In this document: piece by piece, positions 1-12,588 of the stretch
Position numbering within the stretch: the stretch's first letter is position 1
Layout of the letters: each line of letters begins with the position of its first letter
Assembly: GCA_002803225.1 (NCBI GenBank)
Contig: NXFV01000911.1
Coordinates: 1 to 64,000 of the forward strand
DNA from: Gamarada debralockiae
Taxonomy: Eukaryota; Ascomycota; Leotiomycetes; Helotiales; Hyphodiscaceae
DNA: 64,000 nucleotides
Direction: 5' to 3'
Made by a program: the position numbers and the translations under genes
Notes under the pieces: model-generated
Database searches by the model: none
Seen by the model: the letters and a program-made list of their open reading frames with translations, nothing else
Told to the model about the DNA's origin: nothing

Positions 1-320
1 TTTAATATTTCTTTGTCTATAATAATATAGTAAAGGCAAGGAGACTAAAGATTAAGTATATTAAAGGAAAGAACTAGCTTATAGATATCTTTATAAAGTA
101 ACTATTATATAAATAGTTTAAAAAGCTTAAAGAAGGACTAGGAATTAAGAGAATTAAGGGCTAGGGGTATTCTTGTACTATAATATAGGTACTAGCCTAT
201 AAAGTACTAAACTTCCTGATAAAGGGAGATATAGATACTACAGAACTATTATCTGTTATAGGAGTTAATAAGACCTAAGCCTAGATAATAAGGATTTTAA
301 GTAATAAAGGGAGTATTAGG
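1..320. repeat. AT-rich transposon debris
   Basis: The stretch is strongly AT-rich and made of short purine-rich runs with many TA steps. No open frame of useful length is present. This is the look of an old transposon mutated by a RIP-like process. No terminal repeats or transposase motifs could be identified, so the family is unknown. Confidence 0.45.
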
Positions 321-619
321 AATATTACCTGAAATATCGGTATACTTAGTACTGATCTGACCCGACATCTAACAGACTAATCTGACCTGATATCAGAAGG
401 CTCTATAGACTCGTCCGTAAGGTACATATGTATGAGCTGTACAGAGCTCTATATATACAGGCTCTACCGCAGGTAAAACTGGAATAAGAATGAAGTTAAG
501 CACAACTGAAATATCAGTCCCCAAAAGCTCTTTTATTAGCGTCCACGTGACCCTTCCCTGCCCCACTAGACCATAAAATCTGACATCGGTATACTTAGTA
601 CCGATCTGACCCGATATCT
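321..619 (+). repeat. dispersed repeat, left copy
   Basis: About 270 bp here (321-590) match the reverse complement of 13580-13812. Shared blocks include the segment around 425-480 (GCTCTATATATACAGGCTCT) and the segment around 515-555 (AAAGCTCTTTTA followed by TAGCGTCCACGTGACCC). Inside this copy a 35-bp segment at 336-370 recurs directly at 585-619, with TACTTAGTAC and GATCTGACCCGA in both. It has no coding capacity. It is a non-autonomous dispersed element or an LTR fragment; the class is not resolved. Confidence 0.7.
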
Positions 620-656
620 GTGGACCGATCTTGTAGACTCGGCCGGAAGGTAAATA

Positions 657-1060
657 CAGTGAAACCCGCTATAACGATACCGGATATAGCGATCACCTCA
701 GGTATTAACGATCTAGAGCTTAGTTCCTAACATTTTTGCCTGCATTTAAACGATTTACCCTTTACAACGATTATCGTAACAATTCCCGGTCCTGTCTAGC
801 TTATTTGTATGTGATATCGTTATAATTTGCTTGGTGTGGATTCGAAATTGACCAAGAATCGCAAGTCATGGACCCTTCGGCGGATGCTCCTAGCATGGAA
901 AATCAGTCTCTTTATCTGACAATACAACCTATAGGTCCCCCTCCTCGTCCTACCTCGATACCGATATACGAAAAGATACGAAACTCACTACTCAACGCTC
1001 CTCCCAAGCTGATTTCCCTGCTCTTGAGAGCGCGCTCTTTGAATAGCAATAGCGCATAAA
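657..1060 (+). mobile_element. pogo/Fot1-like element, 5' remnant
   Basis: Directly after a TA dinucleotide at 655-656 the sequence CAGTGAAACCCGCTATAACG begins. This resembles the CAGTnAAACC termini of pogo/Fot1-type transposons and the left end of the intact MITE at 32047. It is followed by repeated TAACGAT-type motifs and by a short open frame at 868-1059 (63 residues) where a transposase would begin. No matching right terminus was found, so it appears truncated. The family call rests on the terminus only. Confidence 0.4.
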
Positions 1061-3119
1061 AGAAGAGGGAGGTAGTGATAACAGGGGACGTTTTGAAGGC
1101 GAAGGCACACTAGATTTGGCAGCTTTTACCCTAATATCAATAAGTCGAAGAGCCTAGATAGTCAACAAGGTGGTTAACATGGTTCAAGAAAAGACATTAG
1201 ATCAAGAAGTATGTTTACTATTTGGGACCCCTGGCCGGGAAAGGGGGCCTTTCGGGCTCCTCGTTAAAAGTTGATAATTTCTGGTGAGGTGGGTGAGCAG
1301 ATCTGAGCAGACTTGAGCCGGACCTGAGCCGTCCAGAGCTGTCAGGAAATGCTTGTGTAATCACTGCGTTGTGACGTGGTATATAGGGACTGGGAGAGCC
1401 CCATCATTATCATCATCCTTCATCAACTCACTCGTACGGTTAATGAAGAAGTCCCAAGCTCATCAGTCTATCATCACTACTGCGTGCTGTCACTATTGCC
1501 ATAACCGCTCCGACCTTCTGACAAGAGCAAAGGCGGCGCGGGGTCACGTAAGCCAGAGGGTTGGGAGGTGTCGAGATTCCGGTATTGAAACAGGGGTTTG
1601 AGAATATTACTGATAAGCAGCATGTAAATTGCGCGTTGCAAATCTTTTGGGAATAAGGAAGTACTGACTTGATAGGTTCTCTTCAGATACGTGTTGTGAG
1701 GAGAGTGTGGACAGAATGCAATTAGACAGCTGTTAGAATTGACTTGGATGTGAGATCGTATGGGCCGTATAATCTCCCATTGTCTGCCTTCCTGCATTTT
1801 CAGCCCACTGAGGACTTTTGCTGAACAACCCTTCAACTTGGAACTTCAAGGCGTCAAGTATGTCTGCTCACGTCCCATCCCTCTGCTCCTCAATTCTAAA
1901 TCCCCTATACTCTTTCTCCGACTCAACCAACTCCCAGTCTGCCTCATATTTTAGCATCAATTTCTTTGTCGTTATCGACAACCTAATCCTCTTCTCGTCA
2001 CAAAGTGTCATTTAGTTCTCCAACTCTTGCACGGTCACCAGTCACCCACCACGAAGCCCATACATCTCCCCTTCTAATCATCCCCGACAAAAAATTGGCA
2101 AAGCGGGTGTCCTTCCTTACCAAAAGCAAGACCCAAAACTCCTCTTGCTCGCGCGGATAACAGCTTCCATGGCTTGTTAACTTAACTTTGTTTACTAGTG
2201 CAAGTCAGAAGCTGTGCGTCCATTTAATACATGCGCACTTCAAGAGAAGTTCTGAGTGAATCATGATTCTGATCCATAACACAGATTTGGGTGAGTCAGA
2301 GATTTTCAAACATCCTTTGCACCTCCTATTTATTAGATTCTATACCGTGGTTTCTAAAGATGTGTCTTTGGAGACATCAGCCGTGAGCAGCTGTTCTTCA
2401 AGGCCTGACTCTAACCTGCATCGACTCCGAGAAAGATACAACTACCATTGTCTTCCAAGCCAACACCCAAATCTTCTTTGTTTTAACTCGCAGTCAAAAT
2501 ATCACGCCAACCTACCACCTTTGCCGGTCGACATCTTTCGCGTTGTCGAGCAGGACCGACTTTATTAGTAGCGAAACATCTTGTGTCGAGATTTATTGTT
2601 TGGTGATGGTGTATTGTCGGGATGCTATTTTATTTCCTCATATGAAATAGACGCTCTTCGACAAGCTGGAGCAGTCACTTGCCACGACAATGCTCGTGAG
2701 CTACTGACAGACTCCACGCATTTAAAGACTTGGGTCGACGCTCAGCGAATGACTACTACTCTGCAGCATATGGAGGATGCTTTTATGCGAGGCCAGGAAC
2801 GCCAATCAGTAGATTCTCAGGGAGAGGGGAGGAAGAGAGCGAAGTTACTCGAACGCTGCTCGGACATTCTCGATGCACCACTTAGTGTCAGAATTCGCTC
2901 CGCGTTGCAACGATCAAGGACAAAGACTTTGAATATTTTGATATCCCGACAATACATGAACCTGGATACATGTATGGTTCCGTATACAATGCAGACCAAC
3001 TCCATTTTGCAGCACATCGCCTTACGATAACACCAGTGCCTCCAATGCAACTTGTAGAGCGTTTACGAACTCACCATATATACCATATCCTCGGATATGT
3101 AATGATTCGTGTTCATTCA
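1061..3119. other. gene-poor stretch; one unassigned open frame
   Basis: No gene could be supported. Around 1285-1345 a short run of TGAGC-type motifs repeats. The only protein-like stretch is the plus-strand frame over about 2650-3030. Its ATG could be at 2749, giving roughly 93 residues rich in Arg, Gln and Leu, but it shows no recognisable domain. It could be an exon of a lost gene. The last part of the interval lies just past the RIC8 stop codon and will contain its 3' UTR. Confidence 0.3.
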
Positions 3120-4791
3120 TCATTCAGATTCCGCATCATCATCCAACTCCAAAAACCTGCCTTCTTGCAGAGCCGTTTCGACAGGATTCTTAACACTCAT
3201 GACGCCCGTCTTCTTCAGCCTTTTCGAGCATTAGCATACCGACAAAAGAGAATAGAGAAGAAGCACTTGACATACCTCTCAAACAAAACAAATAATCTCT
3301 CAGCCTCCCGTTCTTTCTCTTCCTGGCTCATCTCCGGTTCCTCAATCAAAGGCTCAGACTCGAGAGTTTGTCCTGTTATCGGATTGATGGGTTTAGAGCT
3401 GTCCTGACTTGCTCTAGGATGACTTGATTCGCTGCCACTTGTACTCCAAGCTTCCAGCGCGTTTTCAGGTATGGGGACATTGTGCTGGAATAGGAAACCT
3501 GAGGCAAAGCCGTATCCGACGTTTTGTACGAAACTTCTCGCATCCTTACCCGATAGTTCGAATAGGAGGGAGGATATTAATTCTCGAAGTTGAGGAGTGC
3601 CCGGGTTGGTTGATTGTCGGAGGAGGCGGGAGGAGAGTGATTCGGCGCGACCGAGAGGCTGTTGTCGATCTTCATCTGAGGGTAGGAGGAGCTTCTGCAT
3701 ATGAAGTTGGGCATCTTGTGGTGCAATCTCGTAGACTTTTCGTATCAATGTGAGGAGTGGCGAGACTAAATGCTCGAGGTCATCGTCGGTGTAAACCTTC
3801 GTAGATTTGTCGAGGATTTCTATGAAACGGTCGGCGTTGACGTAGGGCGTAGTTTTGGGGAACAAAGTTTGGATATTGTCCTTTTCTTCGAGGGTAAGGT
3901 TGATGAGGGCGTTGACTAGAGTTCCAATTGGAGGATCAAGCGGTTTGCTGGACAATATCGGTCGTTTGCAGAGGAGCATCAGGATATGGGGTAAGGCTGG
4001 AGAGAAAGCTTCGCTTCGTTGTGGGCAGAAGTGTGTGAGGTTGAACATGAGCTTCAACGACTCAACCAGAGCCATATCCTCCATGGGATCCAGCTCTTTA
4101 ACCTTCTTCTGCTTTGTGACATATTGTTTCGCGTGCCTGCCTAGATTCACACATATGGTCTCGGCGAGGTGGTATTGATCAATCAACTTTTCGATATCGA
4201 CATTCGAATCGTAGGTTGTAAGGAAGATTATTCTCGATACCAGAAATTCGTCGTCCCAGCTGTCGTTCTTCAACTTGTTGCACGCCTTCGACTCGTAACC
4301 CAAATCAATGAACATCTGTCTTGTGTTTGCTCTGAGGAGCATCGCATTCGCCAGGCATCGGAGCGCATTTCGGGATGTCGTTAAGGAGGGGCTATTGAAG
4401 GCATGCCGTGTCAAGGTTTCTATGCCCTACTTGTAGGTCAGTCTCTGCAGTGAGGTAGGGATTGTGTGCGAATTACCTCTTTCGTAAAGATAGGTTCTGC
4501 ATTGGTGGGGTCGCGGCCGTAAACCTTAACCTGCTCTAACAGGGCATCCCGTTCTGTCTATGTTACTATGATGATCACGCGAGCTTTCGATGACGGGATA
4601 TGCGTACGATGCGGTAGAAGGTTGACATGTTGGAGGTCCGCTGAAAGCATTGCCATAAGCCTTGTCACCTCTTCCAATTTTGCTGCTCTTGAGGTCAGAA
4701 TCTCGCAGCAACTTAGCCTGTACAACATGAACGTACCGGAACCTGTCAACTCAGTGGAAGAGGAAGACGATCTAGGAGTGGAGGACGACAT
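3120..4791 (-). CDS. ric8: RIC8/synembryn G-alpha chaperone and exchange factor
   Basis: RIC8 proteins fold and activate heterotrimeric G-protein alpha subunits in the cytoplasm. Five exons are inferred: 4791-4737, 4682-4608, 4553-4477, 4426-3276 and 3219-3120, giving 485 residues, the usual fungal length. All introns are 50-56 nt with GT-AG ends, and the frame is continuous. Diagnostic segments are the N-terminal VKVYGRDPTNAEPIFTKEG and TLTRHAFNSPSL, the armadillo-like helical body, and a C-terminal EREAERLFVLFERLKKTGV segment followed by an acidic tail. The first ATG of the SSSTPRSS segment was chosen. An in-frame ATG lies 30 nt upstream, and the first 54-nt intron is a multiple of three, so its splicing is less certain. 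Upstream minus-strand sequence to about 5190 is probably the 5' UTR. It is a single-copy housekeeping gene. Confidence 0.93.
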
Positions 4792-6365
4792 GATGCAGGG
4801 CTTGTCCAGGATGATTCTCACATCGGGGGTCGTAGCAGCTTTCGGGGAGAATCTTCGTGTTGGATAAGTGCTTGAGTGTGTCGCGGAGTGGGTTCTGCTG
4901 ATGTAGAAGTGGTCGCTGTGATGCGAGGCTCTTTGGAGGGGAGCTTGTTCGGGTCCTGCTGTAAAAGGCCCGGGAGGATCAGCGTCTGGGGCCTCAGCAT
5001 GCGCCGTGCTTGTGCGTTCTGCAACGGTGGCGTCCAGTTGGGAACTGCGTAGAATTTGGGGTGCAGCCGATATTGCCCAATTCCGCGGTACCTCCTCCGT
5101 CTTTTCTCGTGCGATTTCCCGAGGTTGTTGCCGATTGGAACCGTAATCATACGTAAACGCGACACGCAGTCAGGTGTATAGCTGCCTCGCACAGCCTTAT
5201 GCAGCTTTCACCTTACCTGCTTCCGCCTTTGGCGGTCTGGGTCAAAGATGGTGGGCAGACAACTGTTCCAGAAGGGATTGAAGGCAGCAGGATTCATGCA
5301 ATGCAATGGGCAAGGTCGTCCTCCTCGTCGGGTTGAACGTTCTGGGGAATTGGACCGAAGCTATTTGTATCAAAAACGCGGGGAGAGTTTTTCTGGTTCC
5401 TCGAACATGGCCGCCTCCAAGGATTAGTGGTGTTGGAGTTCGGCCCGTTTTCCAGCGAGAAAATTGACATCGCGGGGTTTCCCAGCAATTTGGCGTTCGG
5501 AAAGCGGGAGCTGTCCTAGTCTAACTTGATTGGTTGAAAATAGGCGGAGGTCCTTGCACCCCTTTTTCCTACGTTGTAAACTCTCTTTCATGTCGCGGGT
5601 CCGCGGAATATTTGTTGATTTGCTTGATTGCGTTTCTCGATTGCAGAAGTGCCAATAGATGAAAGTCCCCTCACCCTCCCTCTCGAGCTTACACCATCTT
5701 TTTCTGTCAATCATCATTGTGTTCTTGACGTCGACCCATGATTTGAATCAAAATTTCAGTGATTTAGATGTCACAATACTCTGTTCGCGAAAGTTGTACA
5801 GGAAAATGATACTACAGCTTTTGCCGAAATTGAACTAGGAGCGGGGTTTCTTCTTCAATTTCTGTACTACCCTCCCTTCCCTTGCAATTTCAATTCCTCA
5901 AGCCAAAGCTTTCCACATTTCCAGCCCTCTAAGACTCATTACCTTTCCTATCCATCTTGTTTATGGAGCTGGAGTTAAATACCCTGTAACGAAGACAGTA
6001 GCCTCACTAGTCTGGACTTGAGTTGCTGGGATAATGTCTGTAGTCTGTCGAAGTGATCAGTCTAGAAACACATATGGTGAAATTTATTTGCCATATCGTT
6101 GTGGTGGTAGATAATGTGGTAGTAGCTAAGACAGTTGACGTCGCTGTTACATCAGTTGACATGATGAAGCAATTGCAAACAGAGCTGATCCGAGATGCCG
6201 GAACTGTGGCCAGGCAAGTCGGAATGGCGACCGAGCGAGCGGCCAGTGCTCTCGGAAGGAGGGAATGGGATGGATACCCTGCCTAATACCATCAACTTCA
6301 AAACTCCCCTCTCTCATAAGCCAAAGATTGAGAAACCCACAGGCAAGTAGTCAGGACAATCACAA
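4792..6365. other. intergenic, upstream of RIC8
   Basis: No gene is supported. The part nearest RIC8 (4792 to about 5200, minus strand) stays open but is Pro/Arg-rich without a domain and is best read as leader sequence. Pyrimidine-rich sequence occurs around 5860-5960. The plus-strand frame starting at 6053 is short and lacks domain features. Confidence 0.4.
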
Positions 6366-7038
6366 TCATAGAAGAAGTACCGCCCCGAGCGCCAGGTCTA
6401 CGTTTCCGGATGTGACTGCGCTATACAAGTTGCAATATTGGCCCCCGCCAGTCTCGGTCTGGAAGGACTTGCAGTTGGGGCTTGCGAGGCACATCCCGCG
6501 GCATGTGATGTGATCGATGGCTAGGGTTTGGCTGATTAGATAGGTAGAGGGGCCGTAGGCTTCGAATCCGCAGGTGATTGAGCCTGTTGGCGTTGCCGTG
6601 CAGGTTGCGGTAGGTGAGGTGATTCTGCGACATTTTTTTCGTACGATGGTAGGTAGACTTGGGAGGATTGAGGACCTATGTGATAGTATCCGTGGTCGTG
6701 GTGAAGGTTGTAGAGGTACTGGTGGCTGTGATGATCTGCGTCTCGGGGACGAATACCGTCGAAGTGGCCACAGCGGTTGGCCGAAGGAAGGTGCTGCAAA
6801 ATGAGCTGGCACTGACGGATCGCGTTCTGTGTGGATTCAATAAAAGGGTTAATAGAGGGGAAAGCACAGAGACTCACGAGTTTGTCGATACGCATTATCA
6901 TCGTTGCAACCTGGCAAAGGAGGAGCATTTCGGCGGCGAGAACCTACAAGATTAACTCCATATGGAGCTGACTGTTGGCGATGCAATCGCTGGAACGGCG
7001 GCGATCAAAGCAGAGATGATAGCGAATGAAGCCTTCAT
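6366..7038 (-). pseudogene. secreted PAN/apple-like Cys-rich protein, apparently disrupted
   Basis: An ATG at 7038 opens a clear signal peptide (MKASFAIISALIAAVPAIAS). A frame-shifted segment follows that reads GVNLVGS...PGCNDDN, then after a probable intron SSFCSTFLRPTAVATS and a Thr-rich tract. The last part reads PTGSITCGFEAYG...ITCRGMCLASPNCKSFQ...GGQYCNLYS, which resembles the Cys spacing of small fungal PAN/apple proteins. The parts do not join in one frame: a one-base shift separates signal peptide and first Cys block, and a TAG closes the Thr-rich tract just before the best donor. Either the gene is decayed or it uses splicing I did not resolve. Family placement is from pattern memory only. 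Confidence 0.45.
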
Positions 7039-9094
7039 GGTTGCAAGAATGCAGATTTTGTGGATAAGTAGCAAGTTTGGAAGAGTGATTGGTCTAGTAG
7101 GGTGAAATGAACTAAACTGCGAATTTCAAATGGTTGAGGAAGAATACGGTTCTAGGGAAGAAGAACTTGGTGTTCTTATGTACATTTGGGCACTCTTGGA
7201 GCGATGAAAGCTTGGTGCCTTTGGATTACAAGTTACCAAAGTTTTCGAAGGTGGCTTCAGAGCGCCACTCAGCTTCACTTCGAGATAGAATTCCCAGGTA
7301 CCACAATGAGGCCATACAGCTATATCCTTGGTCTTTTCGTCCCATCCTAGAGAAAGCTTCATATTAATTGGAAGTTGAATATGTTGCTGATTGCTCCGAC
7401 ACTGGGACATGCGATGTTTGGGCCGCCACTCGATTAGATACCGGAGGCGTGTAAAGCTGAAAGGGATAGACGCTAACTGTCGAGAATGATTCCATCTTTT
7501 TCTATTAAAGACAAGATGGTACCACTAATGTCGAAGCTGGAAGCAAAGGAAGGAGTTGGGGGATTTTTGCATGCTAACCAGGTGCTGTTGTGCTTGTGCA
7601 ACGATTGGGACCTAGCATTAGCCTCGCCCAATCTTGTTGGAAGTTCGCTTATCAGGATCTCCATTGAAAGGGGTTGAAGACAACCACATGTCCCTCCCTG
7701 AGGCAATGGGTCTCGAGGAGAGCTGATTTCGAGATCAGGCAACGAATCTCGTACCGGCCTTTGCCATTGCCTTCGTCTTCATGCAGGAACTCCGAGATGG
7801 CATGCTCTCGTTTATCAAGCGCAGCCAAGGACGCAGAGGCTCCGAAAGGGTAAATTCTCTTAACCCAAGTCGTTTCCAAATTATGTAGTAGCCTAAACGT
7901 GCCCTGAAAGAACTTCCCAGGCACTCTTACGTACAAGTTTCTATGCCCGCATTCATATGACCCGAGGTGATGGCCGACGCTAAGAATTGAGACCTTACCA
8001 GCACCCCAAAGAAACTTTCCCACTTCTTTTAAATACTGGTACGACTAGGGTGGCAATCTAAACTCATTGGCCATTGGCCGAGTCAAACAGGCGTTGGAAC
8101 TTTGAGAACACTGCAAGAAGCCATGCCAAGATGATATCTCAAGTGGCCACAGCTGCGTCAGAAAAGGAGAGATGTCATAGCCGCCCACAATCAAGTGAAA
8201 ACCCGGAGACTAAGTCTATCTTCGTACGACACAGAAGTGGCAGAACGATTAACTCTTTTATTAGCCTGAAACCTTTTCGGAAGCGCAAAGCCTGCCGTTT
8301 AGAACCTCGATGCCCATGATATGAGCGGTAGTTCTTCATATGCTGTTTAACCGCAGAAAATTGGTTGAGCGTGCTCCGCGGGGAAGGTGGTTGCTGGGAG
8401 TGGATTTAGCCTATTTGAAGCCCCTGTTGACGGGGCCTGGGTTCAGCTTCATTGACGCACTTCGCGCTGTTGAAGCTTGAATCTTCTGAAAAAGCTTGTT
8501 TTAACGCTGAAGATACGATGCCTATGATTTAAGTGGTTACTAGACAAGCTCTATCTTTTCTCTCTCTTTTGGGAACGCTGCCAGACGTTCTTGTTGCGAA
8601 TAGCTTTGGCATAGGCTTTGATTGGATAACTCAGGGGACTTCGGCTGTGCCGTGGGTATCTTGTCGATTCTTGCCCTTTTGGAAGGCCAGATTCAGATAA
8701 AAATAGACGTTGATATCTAGGACGTTGACATGGACAGGGAGATTGAGGCACAGTACCTACGCGAGCATGCATCTCTGGACGGATGAGGTTGATGATGAGC
8801 ATTTAACGGCCAGCCCACAGCCCTCAACGTCGTGGTCAGCCTTCAGAACACACTATTTTCGGTTTTCTTTTAGGAGTTATGAATACCGGGGGCGCAGATT
8901 TCTGTGTAATTGGGCTTGATTATGAATCACTCGAAGTCTCGAACGATATGAGGAACTGAAGTCTTCAAGTACCACATCAAATATCGACCAAAGGTATAAT
9001 CCATCTAAATAGCGCCTCTCTTCCGTTCAGTAGTGTTAATCAAATAGCCATTATCTAATTTCTACACAGAGCGATAATTTGACCCTTATCAATC
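7039..9094. other. gene-poor stretch
   Basis: No gene model could be supported. The longest protein-like frame is on the minus strand at 8023-7652 (123 residues, containing VPGKFFQGTFRLLHNLETTW). It has no recognised domain and no neighbour exon that would extend it. The rest is mixed-composition sequence with stops in all frames. Confidence 0.35.
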
Positions 9095-10486
9095 ATGACG
9101 GCGAGTTTCAAGAATCAAATCGAACTTCTATATACCATCGACGGACTCAGTCCCATCCTCCCAGCTTACCCATACAAAGAAAACTGCTCAATATTATTTC
9201 CGACTTTCAACGCGACCGGCACCTACTCTCTTTATCCTACTATTGTCAATGATGACTGGAGTGTTGGCGGAAATGCTACAGAGGACCTCACATGGACGAT
9301 GGCCGTTTCCCAATTTTACAATACAACCGTCAATCAGACCGGTACACTTACATGGGGATGGCTGAGCCAGCCTCCAGGTATCGATCTGACTGTCCCGAAT
9401 CTGCCATACAGTGGGTGTGCTTTCTTCATGGGTGGCCAACAAGACAACCTGATTCGGCGTGGGCAGACGGACAATGGGGACTGCTCTGCCACCTTTAGTA
9501 GCGATTGCGCTAAGGCTATCATCAACCAGGCTCAAGAACTTGCATTGCAGATTGTAAATGCGGACATATCGGAGAGTGCTCAACCACGGTATCGTTGGTA
9601 AGCCACTTTCGAAAATAGCTTAGTTTTGTGCGAGCTTAGGAGTGAAGGCTGACTCCAAAATCGTCAGTTACCTCAAGTGTGCTTGCAGATTGAGCAGGGC
9701 CTGTCGGCGAAAGGGATGTTCCTTATGCATGCTCGCAGTTCGTGGGGAAGAACATGACGTGGTCAGATGGGGTGCGCTTAGAAATAAATATACAGTTTAT
9801 ATACGACGGTAGGTCTATTTCCTTAGTTTATTTCGACGCTTGAGTCCTCCGGATCCAAGGACCAATGCGAACTAGAATCAAGGGTCCCAATTCCACAATC
9901 TCTGAAACCCGTTCAGTGAATAACGCTGCAGCCAATACTACCCTTACAAAGGTGGCTCCAGGTTCCACGCTATCACTCATAGGCGAGAGCCAGGTGTGGA
10001 TTGCCCCCAGCAACCTCAACAGCACCAGTGAGTATACTGAATACAACGAAATGGTTCACCAAAAAAGGAATGACCTGGGTGCATTCCATCATCACAGTGT
10101 TCTTTCCTCCCGCAAACACCCCAAAACTTGGCTACGCGGTATCCAATAACCACACGCTCACCGCTGAAGCCTACATGGCTTGTGCTAGACCAGTCAATGT
10201 CACTGAAGGGAGTCGTATCCATACACCCTTGTTGGCCCCGACATCTTTGCCAAAATTGTCCTTGAGTAAGGAAGCCAAGGCTGGCATTGCGGTTGGCATT
10301 TTCCTCGGGGTTCTGTTGATCGGAATGCTGTTGGGATTGTTCCTTTGGCAGAGACGTAAGAAGGGGATCGCTAAAGCCAAGGCTATTGAAGAAGGGAAAA
10401 GAATTAAGGAAGAGAACATGGCCAGAGAAGAAGAAAAAATTCAGAAGGAAGCGAGGAGTCCAATGCTAGACAGTGATCAAGTTTAA
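9095..10486 (+). pseudogene. single-pass membrane protein with N-glycosylated ectodomain, probably decayed
   Basis: The first block from ATG 9095 to about 9588 encodes an ectodomain-like segment with several N-x-T/S sites and Cys residues, including GTYSLYPTIVNDDWSVGG. A second block near 9690-9770 reads GPVGERDVPYACSQF and NMTWSDG. A third at 9880-10030 contains APGSTLSLIGESQVWI. The last block holds an ACARPVNVTEGSR segment, a membrane helix (GIAVGIFLGVLLIGMLLGLFLW), a basic RRKK stop-transfer and a charged Lys/Glu tail ending at 10486. A TGA precedes the second block in its own frame, and a one-base shift separates the third block from the last. That argues for decay, although unresolved introns are possible. 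The family is a fungal surface protein type I recognise only by layout. Confidence 0.5.
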
Positions 10487-10799
10487 AGATTTGAGATGGG
10501 CGGGAGAGGATAGAAAGCCTGAAGTTGAACGGGCGGAGAGATTTGAGATGGAAGGAAGTCCAGTTGCAGAATTGCATAGCAATACACTGGACAATGAATT
10601 GGAGGGTAACAAATCTGGTCAATCGCTGTCACTAGAAGAATGGTAGCAATCGTTCGAATCAATTGAAGGATTGGCACCGTCATCTCGGCCGTAATTCCGA
10701 GGCCACACCAAAGAATCGGACTCCAGATTTGAACCCCTCGAACGGCGGCAGCGATTGGTTGCTGCGGTTGTGCAGTTACCCGTGAAACCCGGACAGTGC

Positions 10800-12450
10800 T
10801 CAATTCAACACCACCTTAACACCCTTCCCACTAGCCTTCGGAGCATAATAATCCGCATGGATCTCGACATCCTCCTTCATCGTCCCAAGCAGCTCTATCT
10901 TCGGAAACCTCTGCAACACATTTGCTAAACATAGATAAAGCTCCGCATACGCCAAGTTCATGCCTAGACACTGTCGCGTTCCTTTGCTGAAGCTGACTAG
11001 ATAACGTGAGAGCCGCGGGTTGTCGAGCCATCGTTCAGGAACAAATTCCGTAGGGCGTGGGAAGATTGCGGAATTGAGATGCATCAGGACGGATGTCATG
11101 CTTACAGGTGTCTGATTCTGTCAGTTGGGGGGTAGAGAGGGAAGGAGAAGGTAACTCACGTTTGGCGGAATGGTCCAGTCTTTAAAAGCCATGGGTATGT
11201 CGGGAGATACTCTCTGCAGGTGTGTCGTCACTCCAAAACTAAGTCTGAGGCCTTCAGAGACCACTGCTGACAGGTATGGCAACTTCTCTAGTTGATTGCA
11301 AGTCGGCTTGCCACCCCCAATTTCGAATGCTCCTTCTAGCTCTCTTTGAAGCTGGTCATGAATAGCTGGGTTCGCGAGCACGTGGTAAATTATCACGGAC
11401 AAGGTCCACGCAGTGGTCTCCGTACCAGCTCCAATGATAGTTTGGCCTTCTTGCCAGAGACGATCAAGCTTCTTCTCTTCCGGTGGCAGATTACTTTCGA
11501 GGATATCGTGGAAAATCGTTGGATGTGAAGCGGTTTTATAATTGTCGTTTTGACCTATCATTATGGATTGGATTTGAGCGGCCATATCCTACTTCATGTA
11601 AGCGCAATCCTATGCTGTGATTTTGATGGACTGAAATGACCTTTTGGAAAGTAAGAAATGAAAGAATCTTCGGATCCAGAACCTTCATCACCCTCAGAGG
11701 AACCTTCTGCATCAGCGCAATCGCCCACGGGACTTGTTTCAAAATATGCGACACCTCTGAGACGCTAACCATAGCATCGTGGAAATCCGTATGGAAATCC
11801 TCACTCGTACCTAAATAATCATAGCTTTTGGCGAAAGCATATTCGGACACAACATCATTCGTGAAGCAAGTAAAAGCAAGCGAGATAGTTACCGATTTGC
11901 CAGCTTCTCGGAACTCTCGAAGTCGAGCGCAAAGTTTGTCGACTTTCTCCTGGATCACGGGCTCGAGTCGCGTGACACTCGCTTTGGAAAAGAAGCGGTT
12001 TAGAGGAGCGCGACGGATGCGATGAAGGTCGTGTGGGACAGATCCAATCATGGACTTCGGATTGCCGAATTGTTCGGTGTAGTAGAGATATTTATCTCGT
12101 TTCTTTCCAGCTCCAGAGTATAGCTCATCGTAGTAGCCTGGATCGTTGATGTGAAGTTCCCATGGATTGATACGTATGATAGGCCCTGAATGTAGGTCAG
12201 CAAAATCAAAGTTAGGTCGCGGTCTGGGTGCTTTCTCACCATATTTCTCGTGAAGCTCCCCGATCTTGAACGTGAATTGCCCACCCTCGATAACTTCATA
12301 GTAGAGTTCATACAATCTAGTCAATGCAGCGAGTTTTGGCCCAGGAAACTTGGCAATGGGAGACAGATACAGACGATAGACGACTCCGTATAAGACATAG
12401 AAAACCCAAAGCGCCAGGAGAAGCTCAAACGAGATCACCAAAGACAACAT
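10800..12450 (-). CDS. cytochrome P450 monooxygenase (trichodiene-oxygenase-like)
   Basis: This is a haem-thiolate monooxygenase anchored in the ER membrane. Four exons are inferred: 12450-12240, 12185-11641, 11588-11160 and 11111-10800, giving 498 residues. Introns are 54, 52 and 48 nt. It has an N-terminal membrane anchor (residues about 3-22), a proline hinge (KFPGPKLAAL), the GPIIRINPWELHI strand typical of fungal trichodiene-oxygenase-like P450s, the I-helix GAGTETTAWT, the ExxR helix EGLR, the PERW segment, and the haem loop FSKGTRQCLG with axial Cys443. All catalytic landmarks are intact, so it is likely functional. Substrate is unknown; there is no terpene cyclase or PKS next to it, so it is not in an obvious metabolite cluster. 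A 617-bp MITE begins 139 bp upstream of the start codon and may affect expression. Confidence 0.93.
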
Positions 12451-12588
12451 AATGCAAAACGGTTGATAGAGAAAACCAAAAGTGAGAGATTGATTGAGGA
12501 AACTGGATTGTTCTGATTGTGGGGTAATACCCGCTCTAGATTCAATTGCCGATGCAACGTTCGGTAAGGTTCCAACACACCATAGTTA

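Noticed and set aside
4818..5192. Minus-strand 124-residue frame as an extra N-terminal RIC8 exon
   Set aside because: Its sequence is Pro/Arg/Thr-rich without RIC8 similarity, and the ATG at 4791 already gives a family-length protein; best read as leader.
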